The notes under the pieces were generated by a model. The model saw only the letters and a list, made by a program, of their open reading frames with translations. It was not told where the DNA came from and ran no database searches. A program made the translations under genes and the position numbers. This document shows, piece after piece, positions 25,100 through 38,066 of a stretch of DNA of 64,000 nt (the stretch's first letter is position 1; each line of letters begins with the position of its first letter). Source of the stretch: Epiperipatus broadwayi (lineage: Eukaryota > Onychophora > Udeonychophora > Euonychophora > Peripatidae); NCBI GenBank assembly GCA_028023455.1, contig JAQFVV010000022.1, positions 11,489,100 through 11,553,099 of the forward strand. Reading direction: 5' to 3'.

Positions 25100-28000
25100 A
25101 TGTGCGTTTAAATAAATTTGTAAGTGTATAGGTAAATGTGTTTATGTAAAATCAACATTTATAGTAAATCAAAAGCAAACTTTATATATTGTTAACACTT
25201 TTAGGCTTTTGTTTTAGTGCAGCAAAATATTTTAACAAATGACTTATAAAATCAATCCCTTCAATGAATTTAAAGTTCAACTCATAATGTATTCAAACTA
25301 AGCTATTTTTAAAGTATATATATATATTACTTTTAAACCAAACATTTGTTTATGTAAATGCAAATAGATAAAATACTTACAATATATATAAACGGAATAA
25401 AATATAGCTCAATTATTGGTCGCCATTTGTAACGGATTGAAAATGAAGATAAAGGATGAGGAAGATAAACTTTAGTATTCCTCATGAATTGAGACACCAT
25501 TTATAATAATATAAACCTAGAATAAGTGTTGAGCACAATGTATAACTAAATGATTCGTGAGTGGTTAGAAATAATGACTTTAATATGCCTTACGGATTTA
25601 GAAGTCACTTATAACAAAATGAAAAGAATAGGAAGTGAAAACTTTAGTATAAATTTAAAACACTAATTGTAACAAAGTAAAGCATAATCTAATAATTGAT
25701 CACTAATTATAACTAAATAAAATGAAAAGAATGCTAATGAAAATGAAAATAAAGATAATACTAATGAACCAATAATATTTCAAAAACAATAATATGCCTT
25801 TATTGGATCAACCAACGGTGATGTAATGAAATACTTAATAATGATAAATGACCCATTAACTTACAAATTTATATATATTAATCTATTCTTAATAATATAT
25901 ATAAAATTTTCTCTTTTAAAATCTTATAAATTTACAACAAATGATAATAGAATAAAAGCTCTACAGTACAAAATTATGATAAAATAAAATACATAAGATC
26001 GATTAACCAATCATATTTCACACCTACACCAACTTATATAGTATAAAATGAAAGTCAACACTTCAAATAACCTTACAATTTATAATATCCAATCATGACA
26101 TAAAACAAATGAAACATTCTTATTTGACACTTATACAAATACTATTAACAAATCACAAAAAATTATCTTTTAAATCAATAAAGCTAAGTTACAAACACTA
26201 AATTATAATTACCCTAATATCTGTAATATTAATATTCCAATATAATCAAATGGCAACATCACAGCTTAATATTTAAACTAAATTTATATTTATCCCAATG
26301 AGCTTAATTTAATCGAAGTAAATCATTCTACTTAATAGAATTCAAATACCAATTTCAATATATGCTATTACCAATTTTATAATACAATAATATTACCATA
26401 TTTATAACTAAATACAAAATCACTATACATGCATCCAATAAATAATAGTTGAAAAATATGCAGGCATCCATTATAATTGTCGTTGTTTATCCTAAATAAA
26501 ACTATCGACCTAGATCAAATATAAATTTCTACCCTAAAATAACTGTTATGTATAACTAATAAAATAATTATGATAGTTTTCTAATTACTTATTAAATATC
26601 TAGCAATACCAAATTAATTAATTTGTTCCCACATAAAATGTATATCTGGTTCTAAAGATAATATATTGAATTTACTATAAAGAAAATAACATGTAATTGT
26701 ACAAACATTTACTAATCCAATCATTTAATTTCTGGACTATTTTACAAATATTTATTAGCATAAGTCAATACCTGACTATTATCTGCCAAAATATTAGTAG
26801 CTAGTAGGCTTGCATTATTAATTAAAATGACAATTAAAGTGAGTTTATTTGTTTTAAATGAATTAAAAAATTATTAACAATAAATATAAAAATAAATGGC
26901 AAATAGACAATAAACGTTTGAAACATATACTATAATTAAATATAAAATATATTCTCCATTGAAATTAATATTACTAAGATAGATGTTTATACATTAAAAT
27001 TCACATATATGCTTAATATAATATTTATGAAAAATGAAAAAATGTTGTTGCAGATACATAATCTTTGAAATACAAGGAAGTTAATGATACTTCTTTAATC
27101 TTCATAAAAAATAACAAATTGAAATAAAATATACTAATCATAAATTTGCTTAGCCATTCATTTTATTTTTCAATAAAATACCAATGAATAATTACTACAA
27201 TATAGATCTTTTAGATTTTCAATATTTATAAGATGCTTATTCAAAATAATTTGCAGTTAATGAATAAGAGAATACTTTAAATCAAAGTTTTAATTGCTAA
27301 AATTAAAATATATAAATTCATATTCAAACTACACTTAACTCTCTTTTATTTTACATATATATACAATAAACAATTATATATGTATATATATACTAATCAG
27401 TTGTATTTATAAATATTATACAAATACATACATAAAAATAGATATTAACATATGACCTGATTATTATCTTTCTATATGGTACTTCAAAGTAACACAACAG
27501 TTTCAGTGTCTTTTGCATGGACTGATATTTATTAATCCCTATAAAGTAAAAGTACTATAAACAATTAACCAAAACAATATTTTAATAATTCCAAAATTTT
27601 CCAAGTAGTAAATTTTATCATTTGTTTAGTAGGTATTTAACATTATAATGGCATTATTAATGAACAAATACCAATCTTCATTCCTAATGATATGCCGTAC
27701 AAATAAGCTGATTTAAATCCTCCATTAAATCACTCCATTGATATTATAAAATTATATCTGCAGATGAAAACATTTCCTATATATAATAATATGTTGTTAT
27801 CTTTTATATTCATGATTCAAAAATTTTGTTCATATGTGATATTCTAAAGTAAGGAAATATTAAGATTAAATTGAATGCTGTGAATTACTTTCTGATTCCT
27901 TTAAAAAATTCTCAGTAATCCTGTCGAGTTTTCCTAGACAAATATAAGCCTCCTTACCCCAATCATTTTTATGTAATAAGCACATACTTTTAAAATAAAG

Positions 28001-28520
28001 AAAAAAAATAGAACTTAGACTTGCTTTTATGGAAGTCAGGACGTCAGAGAGTGAATTAGAATCATTCAATCACTTTTATAATCTCTTCCAATTGTCATCA
28101 CCAAAACTAAGGTTACGATATTTATTCATTCTTATAACAAAATCCCCCTGCATTCCACATTTAAAATCATTTTTACATAATAATAAAATGAAAACAATAT
28201 ATTTCATAATCCCTACATATACAAATAATATTCACATTTTAAAATACAAATAATTTTCTTTTAATTCCAAATTAAAACAATTTACACCATATTCTCACAA
28301 TCTAGCACTGGAAATATATATCTTCGCAATATAATATTACATATATCATATAAACTTAACAACAAACACATTTAAGGCTTTAAATGTTTGTGTGTATTGT
28401 TTATAATCTATTATTCATGAATTCAATAACCAAAATACATATAATAAAAATAATAATAATTTTATTATCTATATATATGGATTTTAAATAAATAAAACTA
28501 ATTTACAATCTTATGTTATA
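25100..28520. other. Extremely AT-rich spacer, no gene recognised
   Basis: The densest A/T stretch of the window. A 67-codon minus frame at 27866-28069 together with weak openness up to about 28130 might be a decayed transposon ORF, but no motif supports it. Confidence 0.5.
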
Positions 28521-28522
28521 AT

Positions 28523-28523
28523 A

Positions 28524-28600
<77 letters not shown>
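28523..28600. repeat. (AAT)n microsatellite
   Basis: About 25 uninterrupted AAT trinucleotides. Confidence 0.97.
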
Positions 28601-28601
<1 letters not shown>

Positions 28602-28764
28602 CATTTCTTGCTTTAATATTTTATTATCATAGCAACCTATGCCCACACCTTTAGGCTAATATATTATTTATTAAAACCAATTAAGAATAAAAAAAATTAT
28701 ACTTGACATTGGACCACATACTGAATTTACATAAAATTTCAATTGGCATAAGATATATATTAAT

Positions 28765-29225
28765 AACATGAAAGGCTAAAACCTTCGAAGAAGCGCCTTA
28801 AAAATACTTATGTGACAGCCAATCAGATGTAACAATAACGGCACATGTAATTCTCAATTCAAGAACACAAGCCAGAACTAAGAGAAAAAAATGGAACCCA
28901 CCTTCTCTACTTAAATTTATATATAAATAAGTCAGACTCAAGCATTCAGAACTAAGTAAAGTTTAAAACACCTTCACATTTAATTAATTAAATATTATAT
29001 ATAAATAAACAACGCTAAATCTTACGATTCACTAAGAAGCAATTTTCAAATCTAATGAAATGATAGTAACAAACGTAAATATATTAAATTTATTAAGCGC
29101 AAGCAGATGATATAATAATAACGAGAAAGGCTAAAACCTTCGACAGAAACGCCTTAAAAATGCTTGTGTGACAGCCAATCAGATATAATAATAACTGCAC
29201 TGAAACTCTCAATTCCAGTGCATAA
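28765..29225. repeat. Direct repeat pair, about 100 bp each, 350 bp apart
   Basis: The block 'aaaggctaaaaccttcgaag ... gacagccaatcagat' at about 28770-28865 recurs at about 29124-29225 with few changes. The pair could be the ends of an unrecognised element about 460 bp long. Each contains 'gacagccaatcagat', which includes a CCAAT word. Confidence 0.75.
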
Positions 29226-29239
29226 TGCTAAACTGAAAT

Positions 29240-29375
29240 AAATATCCAAATATTAAATCACCTCACATGGGTAAGAAATTCAGAACCGACCTCTGTGAAA
29301 TAAATATATTTATTTCACAGAGGGCAGCTCTGAATTTTTTATCATAATGGGGCGATTTAATATTTATTTATATTA
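29240..29375. repeat. Near-perfect palindrome, arms about 67 bp, no loop
   Basis: Centred at 29306/29307 within 'gtgaaataaatatatttat'. The arms extend through 'cctctgtgaaat' and 'aattcaga' to 'aaatattaaatc' on the left and the mirrored 'gatttaatattt' on the right, with a few mismatches. It probably is a small foldback or MITE copy. It lies right after the direct-repeat pair at 28.8-29.2 kb. Confidence 0.9.
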
Positions 29376-30870
29376 TAATCTTATTTGAACGAGGCAAGAT
29401 ATCAATGATAGGCCAAACTAGAATTAGATTCACATACAAAGCTTTAAAATATATAAAAGAGAACACATTTTAAGCAAAAATTATATAAAATTTAATATCT
29501 ATAAAGAGTTATGTACTTTACCAATATAATTAATAATAATAAATAAATACTATTTCAATTATATTAACTTCAATATTGTCTCTGGATATTTTCATAAACC
29601 TTAATAGTATAATCTCAAGATATTCTTAAAACTTTAGATAAAATATATAATTGTGTATATAATGGATGAACCACTCTTGTAATAAAACTTCATGTGATTT
29701 TTATTTATTTATTTCTATTCATTCTTCCATTAAGCCCATATTCATTACACCAAGTCTACTTCAAGCATGAAATATGAGGACTAAATTAATAACTACTACG
29801 ATAATTAGGGAATGCATTCATTTTTTAAATGTTAAGCAAGAAACTGTATTCAATGAATTTAATAAAAATGTAAATGAATTAAACCAACTGTAAAAACTAG
29901 AATTTGAAATATAAATTAATTTATATCTAATCTCTAACGTAATTTCATATACATATTTTTAAAACTGGATATTTAAAATGAATGAACAATATAAGACTTT
30001 CTAAAAATAGTTTATAGCTAACTTGAACATGGTTATCATGAAGAGGCAGACTGAATATTTTAAAGATTGATCTCTCTCTAAAGAAATGCAATGCCGACCG
30101 TTTTCACTGGAAAGATACCATTGAGATTAAAAGTATTGGAGAGCTACAATTAGACAACTGTTGAAGTCTTTATAGGATGCGATTTTGATGAAGTTAATAG
30201 AGTCAGCATTGTAAAATATCAGATAGGCTAAGAGAGCTGCGTATTCTACATATGATGGCATTTGTTCTTTGGATTAGTTTGCGTAACCATTGTGAAACCT
30301 ACTTCTGACGTATTTTTTGTTTGACTTTTTATGTTTTTTTTTTGAGTTGGAATGGCCCTACTCAATTGCGAGGGTAGTTTGAGGTTTATTATGAACCGTT
30401 TAAAACAATTTGCTTTAACATTTTAATGTTTAGAGATACATCATTTAATTTTAAAGAGCTTTTAGAAAATGCATAAATAAATAATTACTGAATACGTTTT
30501 CATTACGAATATTTAATTTTAATTAGAAAAAAAAAATTATACAGAAACAGTAAAGCAAGAAGATTTTTTTTTTAGCATTGAGAACTATTTTCACCTAATA
30601 ACCAGTAAGTGTTCATCATACCTTTACCCTAGAAAATAAAAAATATATCCATAAAAACATATTTAAATTAGCATATATATATAGTTGTGATTTTGAATAA
30701 AATTCTTTTATTAATAATAATAAAGAATACGATGATTTATTTTATAATAGTTTTCGATTATCTGTAAAATGAAAAAATATAATGGTCTGATCGATTCTTA
30801 TATTTTTGTAATATATATATATAAATAAGAATAAACTATAATATATATATATATATTCACCGTAGATAAT
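29376..30870. other. AT-rich spacer, no gene recognised
   Basis: A moderately less AT-rich patch at 30010-30400 has no open frame or recognised family. Confidence 0.45.
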
Positions 30871-30871
30871 A

Positions 30872-31209
30872 TGTAATAAAATATATTCTACAAGGGTATA
30901 TAGATAATTACCAATTATCACCGTGGTAAATTTTTGGTATAAAACAATATTTATTACTTTGCTGAGCCAGGCTTTAAATACATTAGCATATCCGCAAGCA
31001 TATAAACAAGCAAATATGCAAATCTATGATAATCAGCGACTAGTTTGATGTACGTTTATTTATATACATGCGGATTTGCTAATGTATTTGTTAATATTCA
31101 CTATCTAAAGCTTGGGTCAGCAAAATAATAAATATTGTTTTATACCCAAAATTTATTACCGTAATAGTAGATAATTTTCCACATCTCTTGTAGAATATAT
31201 TTTATTATA
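30872..31209. repeat. Imperfect palindromic element, arms about 150 bp
   Basis: 'taataaaatatattctacaa' at the left end is mirrored by 'ttgtagaatatattttatta' at 31188-31207. Inside, 'ggtataaaacaatatttatt' is mirrored by 'aataaatattgttttatac', and 'atacattagcatatccgc' by 'gcggatttgctaatgtat'. The arms differ by small indels. This is a foldback/MITE-like structure. Confidence 0.9.
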
Positions 31210-31653
31210 TACATTAAAATATTTTTGTATCAGCAAGTTTGTGTATTTTTTTAATTTCTTTTTAGTTTTTTATTTATTTCCACTTCTTTATATAGAAGTA
31301 ATCTTCATGGTTTAACTTATAGGTATATTGAATATGTAGCTAAATCTTTGAGAGTAAGCTTGTTTGAATAAAAGAATATTTACTTTCCTTAAGTATATAT
31401 ACTAACTCCAAAAACGACATATATTCAAAGTGGTTGAAATATTGAATTTAATAAATAAAAATTAAAAAAAAAAACGATAAATTTTAATGTTTTGATAATA
31501 AAAACAAAAAGTGTTCATACAAAGTTACTGCATTGTTATATTAATATCATTGCAAAAGAAGCAAATCCATGGTTTGCAGTAAGTATAAAAGAAATAGTCT
31601 AACAAAACATCTTAAATATATTTATATAAAATGCGAATATGAATATCATTAAA

Positions 31654-31778
31654 CAGCATTTTTTTCCTCATATGTCATAGCATCAGCCGGGAAGCGAACC
31701 CGCTAACCCGGGACAACTGCTTGTAAAGCGGCGGTCGCTAACTTCTCGACCACCAATGACTTCACAATATTCAGCATT
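31654..31778 (-). mobile_element. tRNA-derived short SINE, copy 1
   Basis: On the minus strand a tRNA-like head carries an A-box-like 'tggtcgagaagttagcg' and a B box 'gggttcgcttcccgg', then 'gctatgac', a short linker and an A-tail (the T run at 31659-31665). The anticodon-loop position reads TTTACAA. A possible 7-bp target duplication CAGCATT lies at 31654-31660 and 31772-31778. The element is little more than a tRNA plus tail, about 100 bp. Four copies occur in the window, all on the same strand. Confidence 0.85.
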
Positions 31779-31837
31779 GCGAATTAACTTTTATGTCATT
31801 TTTTTTATAAACCTATACAAATTTAAAAAAACTTTTT

Positions 31838-31999
31838 TTATCTGCTGAGATCTTAAATGGATTGTAAATTAGACAATAACTATAAAAGTGAAGGTTTTTT
31901 ATGTGTGGGTGAAACACTTGAGTTGATTTAGATTAACTTTTATAGTTATAGTGTCTAATTTACAATCTATTAAAGATGTTAGACAGCAGATGAAATGTA
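31838..31999. repeat. Inverted repeat, arms about 55 bp
   Basis: 'ctgctgagatcttaaatgga' and the following 'ttgtaaattagacaataact' are mirrored by 'agttatagtgtctaatttac' up to 'gacagcag'. The loop is about 50 bp. Weaker complementarity continues outward. Confidence 0.85.
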
Positions 32000-32051
32000 A
32001 ATTCATTTTTATTTGTTTGTAAAAAGACTTTCAAAACTAAATAATATATAT

Positions 32052-33089
32052 AGACCTGGGTCTCGTTTTACGCGATAGATAGGTTCCTCAGAAAACACAC
32101 GCAAACAAAATCGCGCAAAAATAGACGTAACTTACATTGAAAAAGGGGCGGTGCGGTCTGTGATTTTTCAAAATTCGCGTAAAAGCAAAGCACCAGTTTG
32201 CTTTAAAAAAAAAAAAAAAAAATAATGAAATAAAATATGAGTAATAAAAAATTTCAAATTTGAAAAAAATTAATACAAGACAAACTTTTTTTAATATTAA
32301 TATTTAATTTTATTCAAAATAATATATTTTTATGCATAATTGACATTTTTTTTATACACGTTTTAATTATTATCGATATTTGCTGAAAAACACGGTCGTT
32401 TGCAAACTGAGGAAATACAACTAGCGCTAACTTCACACTCATGTTGTGTCAATAGATTTCTGGTGACAACGTAATTAGTAATTAATCTTTGAGATGATGA
32501 TTTTATTAATTGTTTATGAACTTAGACTTACGATAATAAAAAGACATTTATTCACCACTGCTGGGAAAAATTTAATTAAAACTAGCAACTAAAAATTAAA
32601 TTCTTATTTTTGTCTTTAATTTTCAATTCCATTTAAAAATCAAATTTCGTTTCACTGCTATTACTCACCTTTTAAAAATAAACTTGCGGACACTAAATGA
32701 TTAATAATTGATTACGTTCTTTTTTAAAAAGCAAAAACAGAATGTGATTTAAAATGCAAAATTAACACGCACAATGTTTGAACAAATTTACATTATAATT
32801 TTGTAAAATTTAATGTGTATACATAAAACGTGGAATTTATGATTTTAATTTCATTATTGCATAAAATCTTACTATTATAAAGCACTGAAAATATTGAAAT
32901 TACTAAGATTTTTCCTATGATAAAATTAGAAAGTCGAATTCCAATAATGTGCTATTACTTTCAATATAACGTAAGTGCGCGAAATTTATTATTTAAAGTA
33001 ATAGCGCATTATCGGAGATCGACTTCCGGTGAACTTCAAAATCGCATAGTGTTAAATAAGATAAGTCCGCGTAAAAAGAGACCCAGGTA
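32052..33089. mobile_element. Non-autonomous Tigger/pogo-like DNA transposon
   Basis: The ends are inverted repeats: 'acctgggtctcgttttacgcg' without its last base on the left, and its complement 'gcgtaaaaagagacccaggt' on the right (about 33069-33088), both abutting TA-rich DNA. The 'TCTCGTTTTACGCG ... AGGTTCCTCAGAAAAC' wording, with further CGCGxAAA words inside, is the style of Tigger-type pogo/mariner ends, which insert at TA. The interior of about 1 kb is A/T-rich and has no transposase. The 73-codon frame at 32917-33138 runs through the right terminal repeat and is not a gene. Confidence 0.7.
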
Positions 33090-33654
33090 TATATATATAG
33101 AGAGAAAGAGGTTGTGTTATTTGTTTATATATACATAGTATGAGAGAAAAAGACAAGATCCAAGAAGTTTCCATCTATTAAACAAAATCTAAAATATAAG
33201 TTAAGATCAGTAAGTTAGTATTTTAATCAATTAATGAAAAAGTAAGTTAATCACAGGCCTATAAGTGGTCATCTCATAATTAGTTGTATGTAGTTTACAA
33301 TTGCATAATTTAGTTCACAATGCAATAATAGATTTATTTAAAGGTAAACAAATTTTACTCGCACACCAATTTAAAATACTGCAAGTCAAATGCAAAAATG
33401 AAACCCTGTTGTTTTGTCGATTATAGATCCGTATAAATAGATGCACAGATTGTATGTCAACTATGCATGCAAATTTTTTTTTTTTAATTATTTGCTGTGC
33501 TAAAACAAAAACTAAATTTGTTTATTGAATGACTGATATTTTTGTGGATTTTTAGACTGTGTTTATTCAAATTCACTATTATTAATCTGAGATTATTCAG
33601 ATCACTCCTGTTATAAATTGAACAAATTCGGAGTTATTAATAACAAATATTATT

Positions 33655-33745
33655 GTAAATATGTAAAAGAAATGTTCCAACCTTGGAAATTTGCTGACTT
33701 TGCAGCAAATTTTCAAGGATGGGACATTTCTTTTAAATATTTACA
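33655..33745. repeat. Imperfect hairpin, arms about 42 bp
   Basis: 'gtaaatatgtaaaagaaatg' and the following 'ttccaaccttggaaatttgc' are mirrored by 'gcaaattttcaaggatggga' and 'catttcttttaaatatttac'. Confidence 0.9.
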
Positions 33746-34980
33746 ACAATATAATTGTATTATTTAATCCCAAAATCTGTGGTTATCTTTATATACTATC
33801 TATACCATAATATTAAACAAAAATGTGTTCATTAACGTTTGTGTAATGAATTAGTCGTTACAATTCCCTGCATAATTTAGTGTAGTAGTTGAGTATAGAC
33901 CTGGAGTTTAAGGTTCATATTCATGGGTCTAGATGTCATTTCTAATATACAAACTTCATGTATAGAATATTGGACTTTAGAGCTTAAATCTAGGGATAGC
34001 AGTGGTGTTTAAACTTTATATGAATCTTTATATAATGGAATATATAGCTCAAATTCCATGGATTACAGTTCCAGTTCTCTCAGTCTGATGCTCAAATTTT
34101 TTATGATCTCTTGAGAAATAAGCCATTATTTTGTCCCAGAGTCTTCTGGTGCTTAAACTTCTTATAAACTCCAAGACAATAAACCATTATATATATAAAA
34201 TCATTACAGTAATTTTATAGTGTGGTACTTGGGAGGTCATGTGAAATTCAAACACTAAAATGAAATATTGAGCACAACTCACCTCAAATGGCAAACTAAG
34301 GACTAAGAATTTGTTTTAGTTTTCTCAGTTAAAAATCAATTCCTGAATCTTTATCTCTTGAGTTATCTTATTCTATTCCTTGAGATCATAAAGTTGTTTT
34401 AATCACTTAGATATTATAAGACTTTTTTTTTTAGAATTTGCAGAGTTCTTAAGATAGCAATGTAGCCATTTATTAATAAGTTAATTATACATATCAGCAA
34501 ACAAATTGCTGTCAAAAGAAATGTAGTATTTATGAATTCTGAAAGAATATGTTATACTTAAATATTCTCATCTATAATTTACATTTTTTTATCATTCTTA
34601 TTCCTGTTTATAGTCCTTTTTTTATTAAAAGATTGTTTGTATTCTGAAGAAGACTACTAGACAGTTGAAATTAAATAACAACAATAATAAAAGGCATCAA
34701 AAGGTGTAAAAAAAGTACTATAATTTATCGCATCTAAAAGCAATAAATAAATATTTAATATAACTTTTTTTAAAAAAAAAAGTAATGTAATTTATTTAAA
34801 AATCAACTCCGCAAAAGGTATAATTAATGCATAAAAAATGACTGATAAACAAATATTTTTAGTATGTGGGAATAATTTATAAGGGCAAAGCAAAAAAAAA
34901 AAAAAATTTGAAAATATTAAAATTTATTTTAAAAAATATCCATGAATATGATAGATTTAGAGAAGAAATAATGATTTTTT
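33746..34980. other. AT-rich spacer, no gene recognised
   Basis: No coding or repeat structure could be supported. Confidence 0.5.
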
Positions 34981-34985
34981 AACAT

Positions 34986-35929
34986 TTTTTTTTTTTTACC
35001 AAAAACAGATTTATTTAATTATGTTTACAATAAAAGAAAAAGTTAAAATAACTTATTACATTTAGCAATACATTTATAAATCAGTAATTTACATAAAAAG
35101 GGAGAAAAGACTCATTCTTTCAGAATGGAATGTCAAATATAAATAAGATGCCATGTGGAATTTACTATAATGTGAGGAGCTGACTTCAAATCTCTTTCTT
35201 TGATGGCTTTTGATTTCTAAAAAAAAATAATTTTGAATCAGGCATAACTAACTCGAAGATCAGGATGCATCTGACAAACCATAGACAGAAAGTGATGAAA
35301 GTGACACTTCTTATAGTTGCAAAATCCCTAGAGGCAATACCTTCTATGAGCATGCTGATAATTGGATGCTTTGGTGTATAAATTTGATTAATCAAGATTC
35401 TACAGCCCTGAAGAGAGGAACAATTGTTGAAAATGTGAAATATGGTATCATCCTCCCTATCGCATAGTGAGCAAACAGGGTCCAAAGAGGAAAAACCTCT
35501 ATACATTATAAGAAAGTGGCTCGTGGGAAGGGCATTGAGATTTAGCTTTAGAAGGAAGTCCAAATATTTTGGTTCAAGATTCCATCTTTTATATTTCTTT
35601 ATAATGTATAGTTTGTACAGGTGAGAATTGTAGCAACTGGGTTAATTAATGAAAAAAGAAGACAGGCAACCCAATAACGAAGTTTCATTGGTTTTGTTTG
35701 AGTTAAAGGTGTGAGAATTTTTGCAATGTCAATTAAGACTTGTGTCAGCCAACTATCATTAATTGGAGATGGAGTATCTGTAAATGAATAGATAGAAAAG
35801 GTGAGTCATCAGGAAAAATACCATTAAGTCTTGTAATGAGGTTATTTGATTTCTGGAGACAAAGAACCTGAAGTGAGTTCAGTGACAAGCCATTAAGTCT
35901 TAATAGAACTTGTTATTTAATTGAATCAA

Positions 35930-35931
<2 letters not shown>
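34986..35931 (-). pseudogene. 5'-truncated LINE, ORF2 C-terminus and poly(A) tail
   Basis: On the minus strand the last part of a non-LTR reverse transcriptase ORF is readable. It has an upstream segment 'NDSWLTQVLIDIAKIL' (about 35740) and then a 125-codon open frame (35186-35563). That frame holds FLLKLNLNALPTS and the zinc-binding block CSLCDREDDTIFHIFNNC, a C-x2-C...H-x4-C arrangement that follows the reverse transcriptase in many LINEs. A short 3' untranslated region ends in a 12-base A-tail (the T run 34987-34998). Frameshifts occur above 35563. The 5' side is cut by the (AT)n tract that hosts the LTR element. The clade cannot be decided from this piece. Confidence 0.8.

Positions 35932-35994
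<63 letters not shown>
35932..35994. repeat. (TA)n microsatellite, insertion site of the LTR element
   Basis: About 31 TA units end exactly at the TGTAAC start of the 5' LTR. The tract resumes as 'atatatatatat' at 41474. Confidence 0.97.
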
Positions 35995-35997
<3 letters not shown>

Positions 35998-38046
35998 AAC
36001 AGGAACTGGATTCAAACCCTGTTACAAAAGGAATGAAAATGTAGTTTGTAGATAATTTTTTTTATTTATTAGTATTAGATAATTATTTGTAAAAGTTGCA
36101 CATACCAAGCGCACGTGTATTTGCTGGAACGAGGGGTGTGGGCATATATTATGAGTGGCATACGTATATGTAGGTAAATATTATTGTTGAGAACAAGAAA
36201 GTAGAAATTTAGAAGACTTTAAAGCAGGTAAAAGAAAAGTTTTTTTTGTGAGTATAAACTTCTTGAATGAATTGGCCAAACAGATTGCATTGTTCAACAA
36301 AAAGAAAGAAAAACAAAGAAAGCAAAAACCAACTGCTTGAATGGATATGCTTTTTTTTGTGTGTTTGTTTTAATTAAATGGATTTTTCAGAAATAATTTT
36401 GATTAAGAAAAATGAACATGGAATGCCATTAGTTATTGAACTATTTTTCAATCTCTTTTGTTTGGTTAAAGTTGACAAAAGGATTTGTAATTAAAAGTTC
36501 AGGAATTTAAAAAGAAAAAGAGAGATAAGTAAAAGTCAAGATCACTAAGTGGTTTTCCTTTTGTTTGACATTTTTATAAGAAAATCTATTTTTGAAACAA
36601 GGGAATACCAGTGATCAGGAGAAAGGCAACTGGGATTGATTAATTAATTTGAAAAAATGGACAGTTGAGCTCTGCTAGTCTGACATGTAAGAAGTGCAGA
36701 TATTCTAAATTTTTATTGAAGAAAATTTATTAGAAAAAGCTGTTATATTAGCCGAAAAGTGGAAAGTTGGAGCAGTAAGTTGTGCTAACTGAACTACATA
36801 TATAAGTGACCTCATGGATCACATGGGGTAAAATCACCATCGTGCTTGGTCAGTGTTCGGACTCCAGCCATTTTAATATGCCACGTTAATATATTCCACA
36901 GTCAACATCTCCAACTGCCCTACATAACTAAAGCTATTTGAATCCAGTGTAGATCGTATGCCATTCCGGAATTAAGCCGAAAGAATAAGGAACAGAAGAT
37001 TGAATGTGCCACTTTAGAGGGACTAAAGGAATGAAATGTTAAGTGGAAGCGATGAACACCATATTTGCCTAGGTAGGATCCCCATAATCGTTTTGCGAGT
37101 GCACTCAGAAACACATATGCCAATTATTCAGATTATACTATACCGGTAAATATACACTTATTATGCCATTTTAAATGTTTAAAGTTAATCCAACCTAATT
37201 GCGAGAATATTTCGTAATATACCTGTATTATTAAATGTTTTTATTTTATTTATTGTCTTCTCCTTAATAATAATTCATTAAAAATATTTATTATATGTAT
37301 ATGTATGCCATTTATTGATTGTGTTTTTTGAATAAGTATTAGTAGATCTGTAATTAAATTATTGATTTAGTGCGATACAAGTTAGAGAATTTAATATGTT
37401 CCAAAATCTTATACACGTGCATGCTGGTGTGAATTTAAGAATAATTTAAAGCAAGACAGATTAGACAGATATATGAGGACAGTAAAAGGTTTAGTTTAAA
37501 CTTTAATGGGAATAAAAGAAATTAGAAAGCTATAGAAAAAATTGATTTGAAACTTTGTTCCCCTTTCGTTTCTTCTCCGGCACAAGGTGCTATCACACCC
37601 TGAGCATGAAGGCGGGCAACTCATTAAATGGCTGAATCAAATAAATATTTAATAGACTATAATGAGATTGGCACTGGGCAATGAACAAAAAAAAATATAT
37701 TCATTGTCCATAAACATAGAGGTCTAATTAAAAGTTAAGTTAAAGCTGGGAGAGTTCAATTTCATTACCTGATGTGTATGTGTTCTGCTGTCAGTTGCTT
37801 CACTTACCCCTTTGAATGACCCAAAGTTCAGGAAAACTTCGCATAAGGGGTGAATGACTCGATTTGTTTTCAGGAAAACTTCATATGGGAAGAGCCATTA
37901 GTAATACATGCATCACTGTAAAAATTCACCCTTGTAAAGAAAGAATAACTTAGAAAAATTGATTTGATAAGGATAAAGGTTTGAATTCAGCTGAATTAAA
38001 ATTATAAAAATATAAACGTACACTGACCAAGGTGGAAATTGTTTCA
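35995..38046 (+). repeat. 5' LTR of the gag-only element
   Basis: It starts with a 32-base hairpin (TGTAACAGG ... CCTGTTACA). A TATA-like 'acatatataagtgacc' lies at about 36795. It carries a roughly 102-bp block at 37219-37320 absent from its partner. Open frames inside (36920-37123 and 37913-38128, minus) have no motif. Confidence 0.92.
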
Positions 38047-38047
38047 A

Positions 38048-38066
38048 TGGCACCCAACATGGGGCT
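38048..38066 (+). promoter_or_regulatory. Primer binding site, tRNA-Lys type
   Basis: TGGCACCCAACATGGGGC follows the 5' LTR after one base. It equals the complement of the 3' end of a eukaryotic tRNA-Lys(CUU), TGGCGCCCAACGTGGGGC, except for two G-to-A changes, both at CpG positions. That is the pattern expected from methyl-cytosine decay on the other strand. Confidence 0.8.

Noticed and set aside
28523-28600. Regular AAT array as a possible CRISPR-like or coding (Asn/Ile) repeat
   Set aside because: Pure trinucleotide microsatellite with no spacers and no flanking frame.
31675-31770. Functional tRNA gene
   Set aside because: T-stem and anticodon stem have mismatches, A-tail follows, and near-identical copies occur; this is a SINE.
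36920-37123. Minus-strand ORF inside the 5' LTR as an antisense gene
   Set aside because: Not matched by any motif, and its composition is that of the LTR; a shadow frame.
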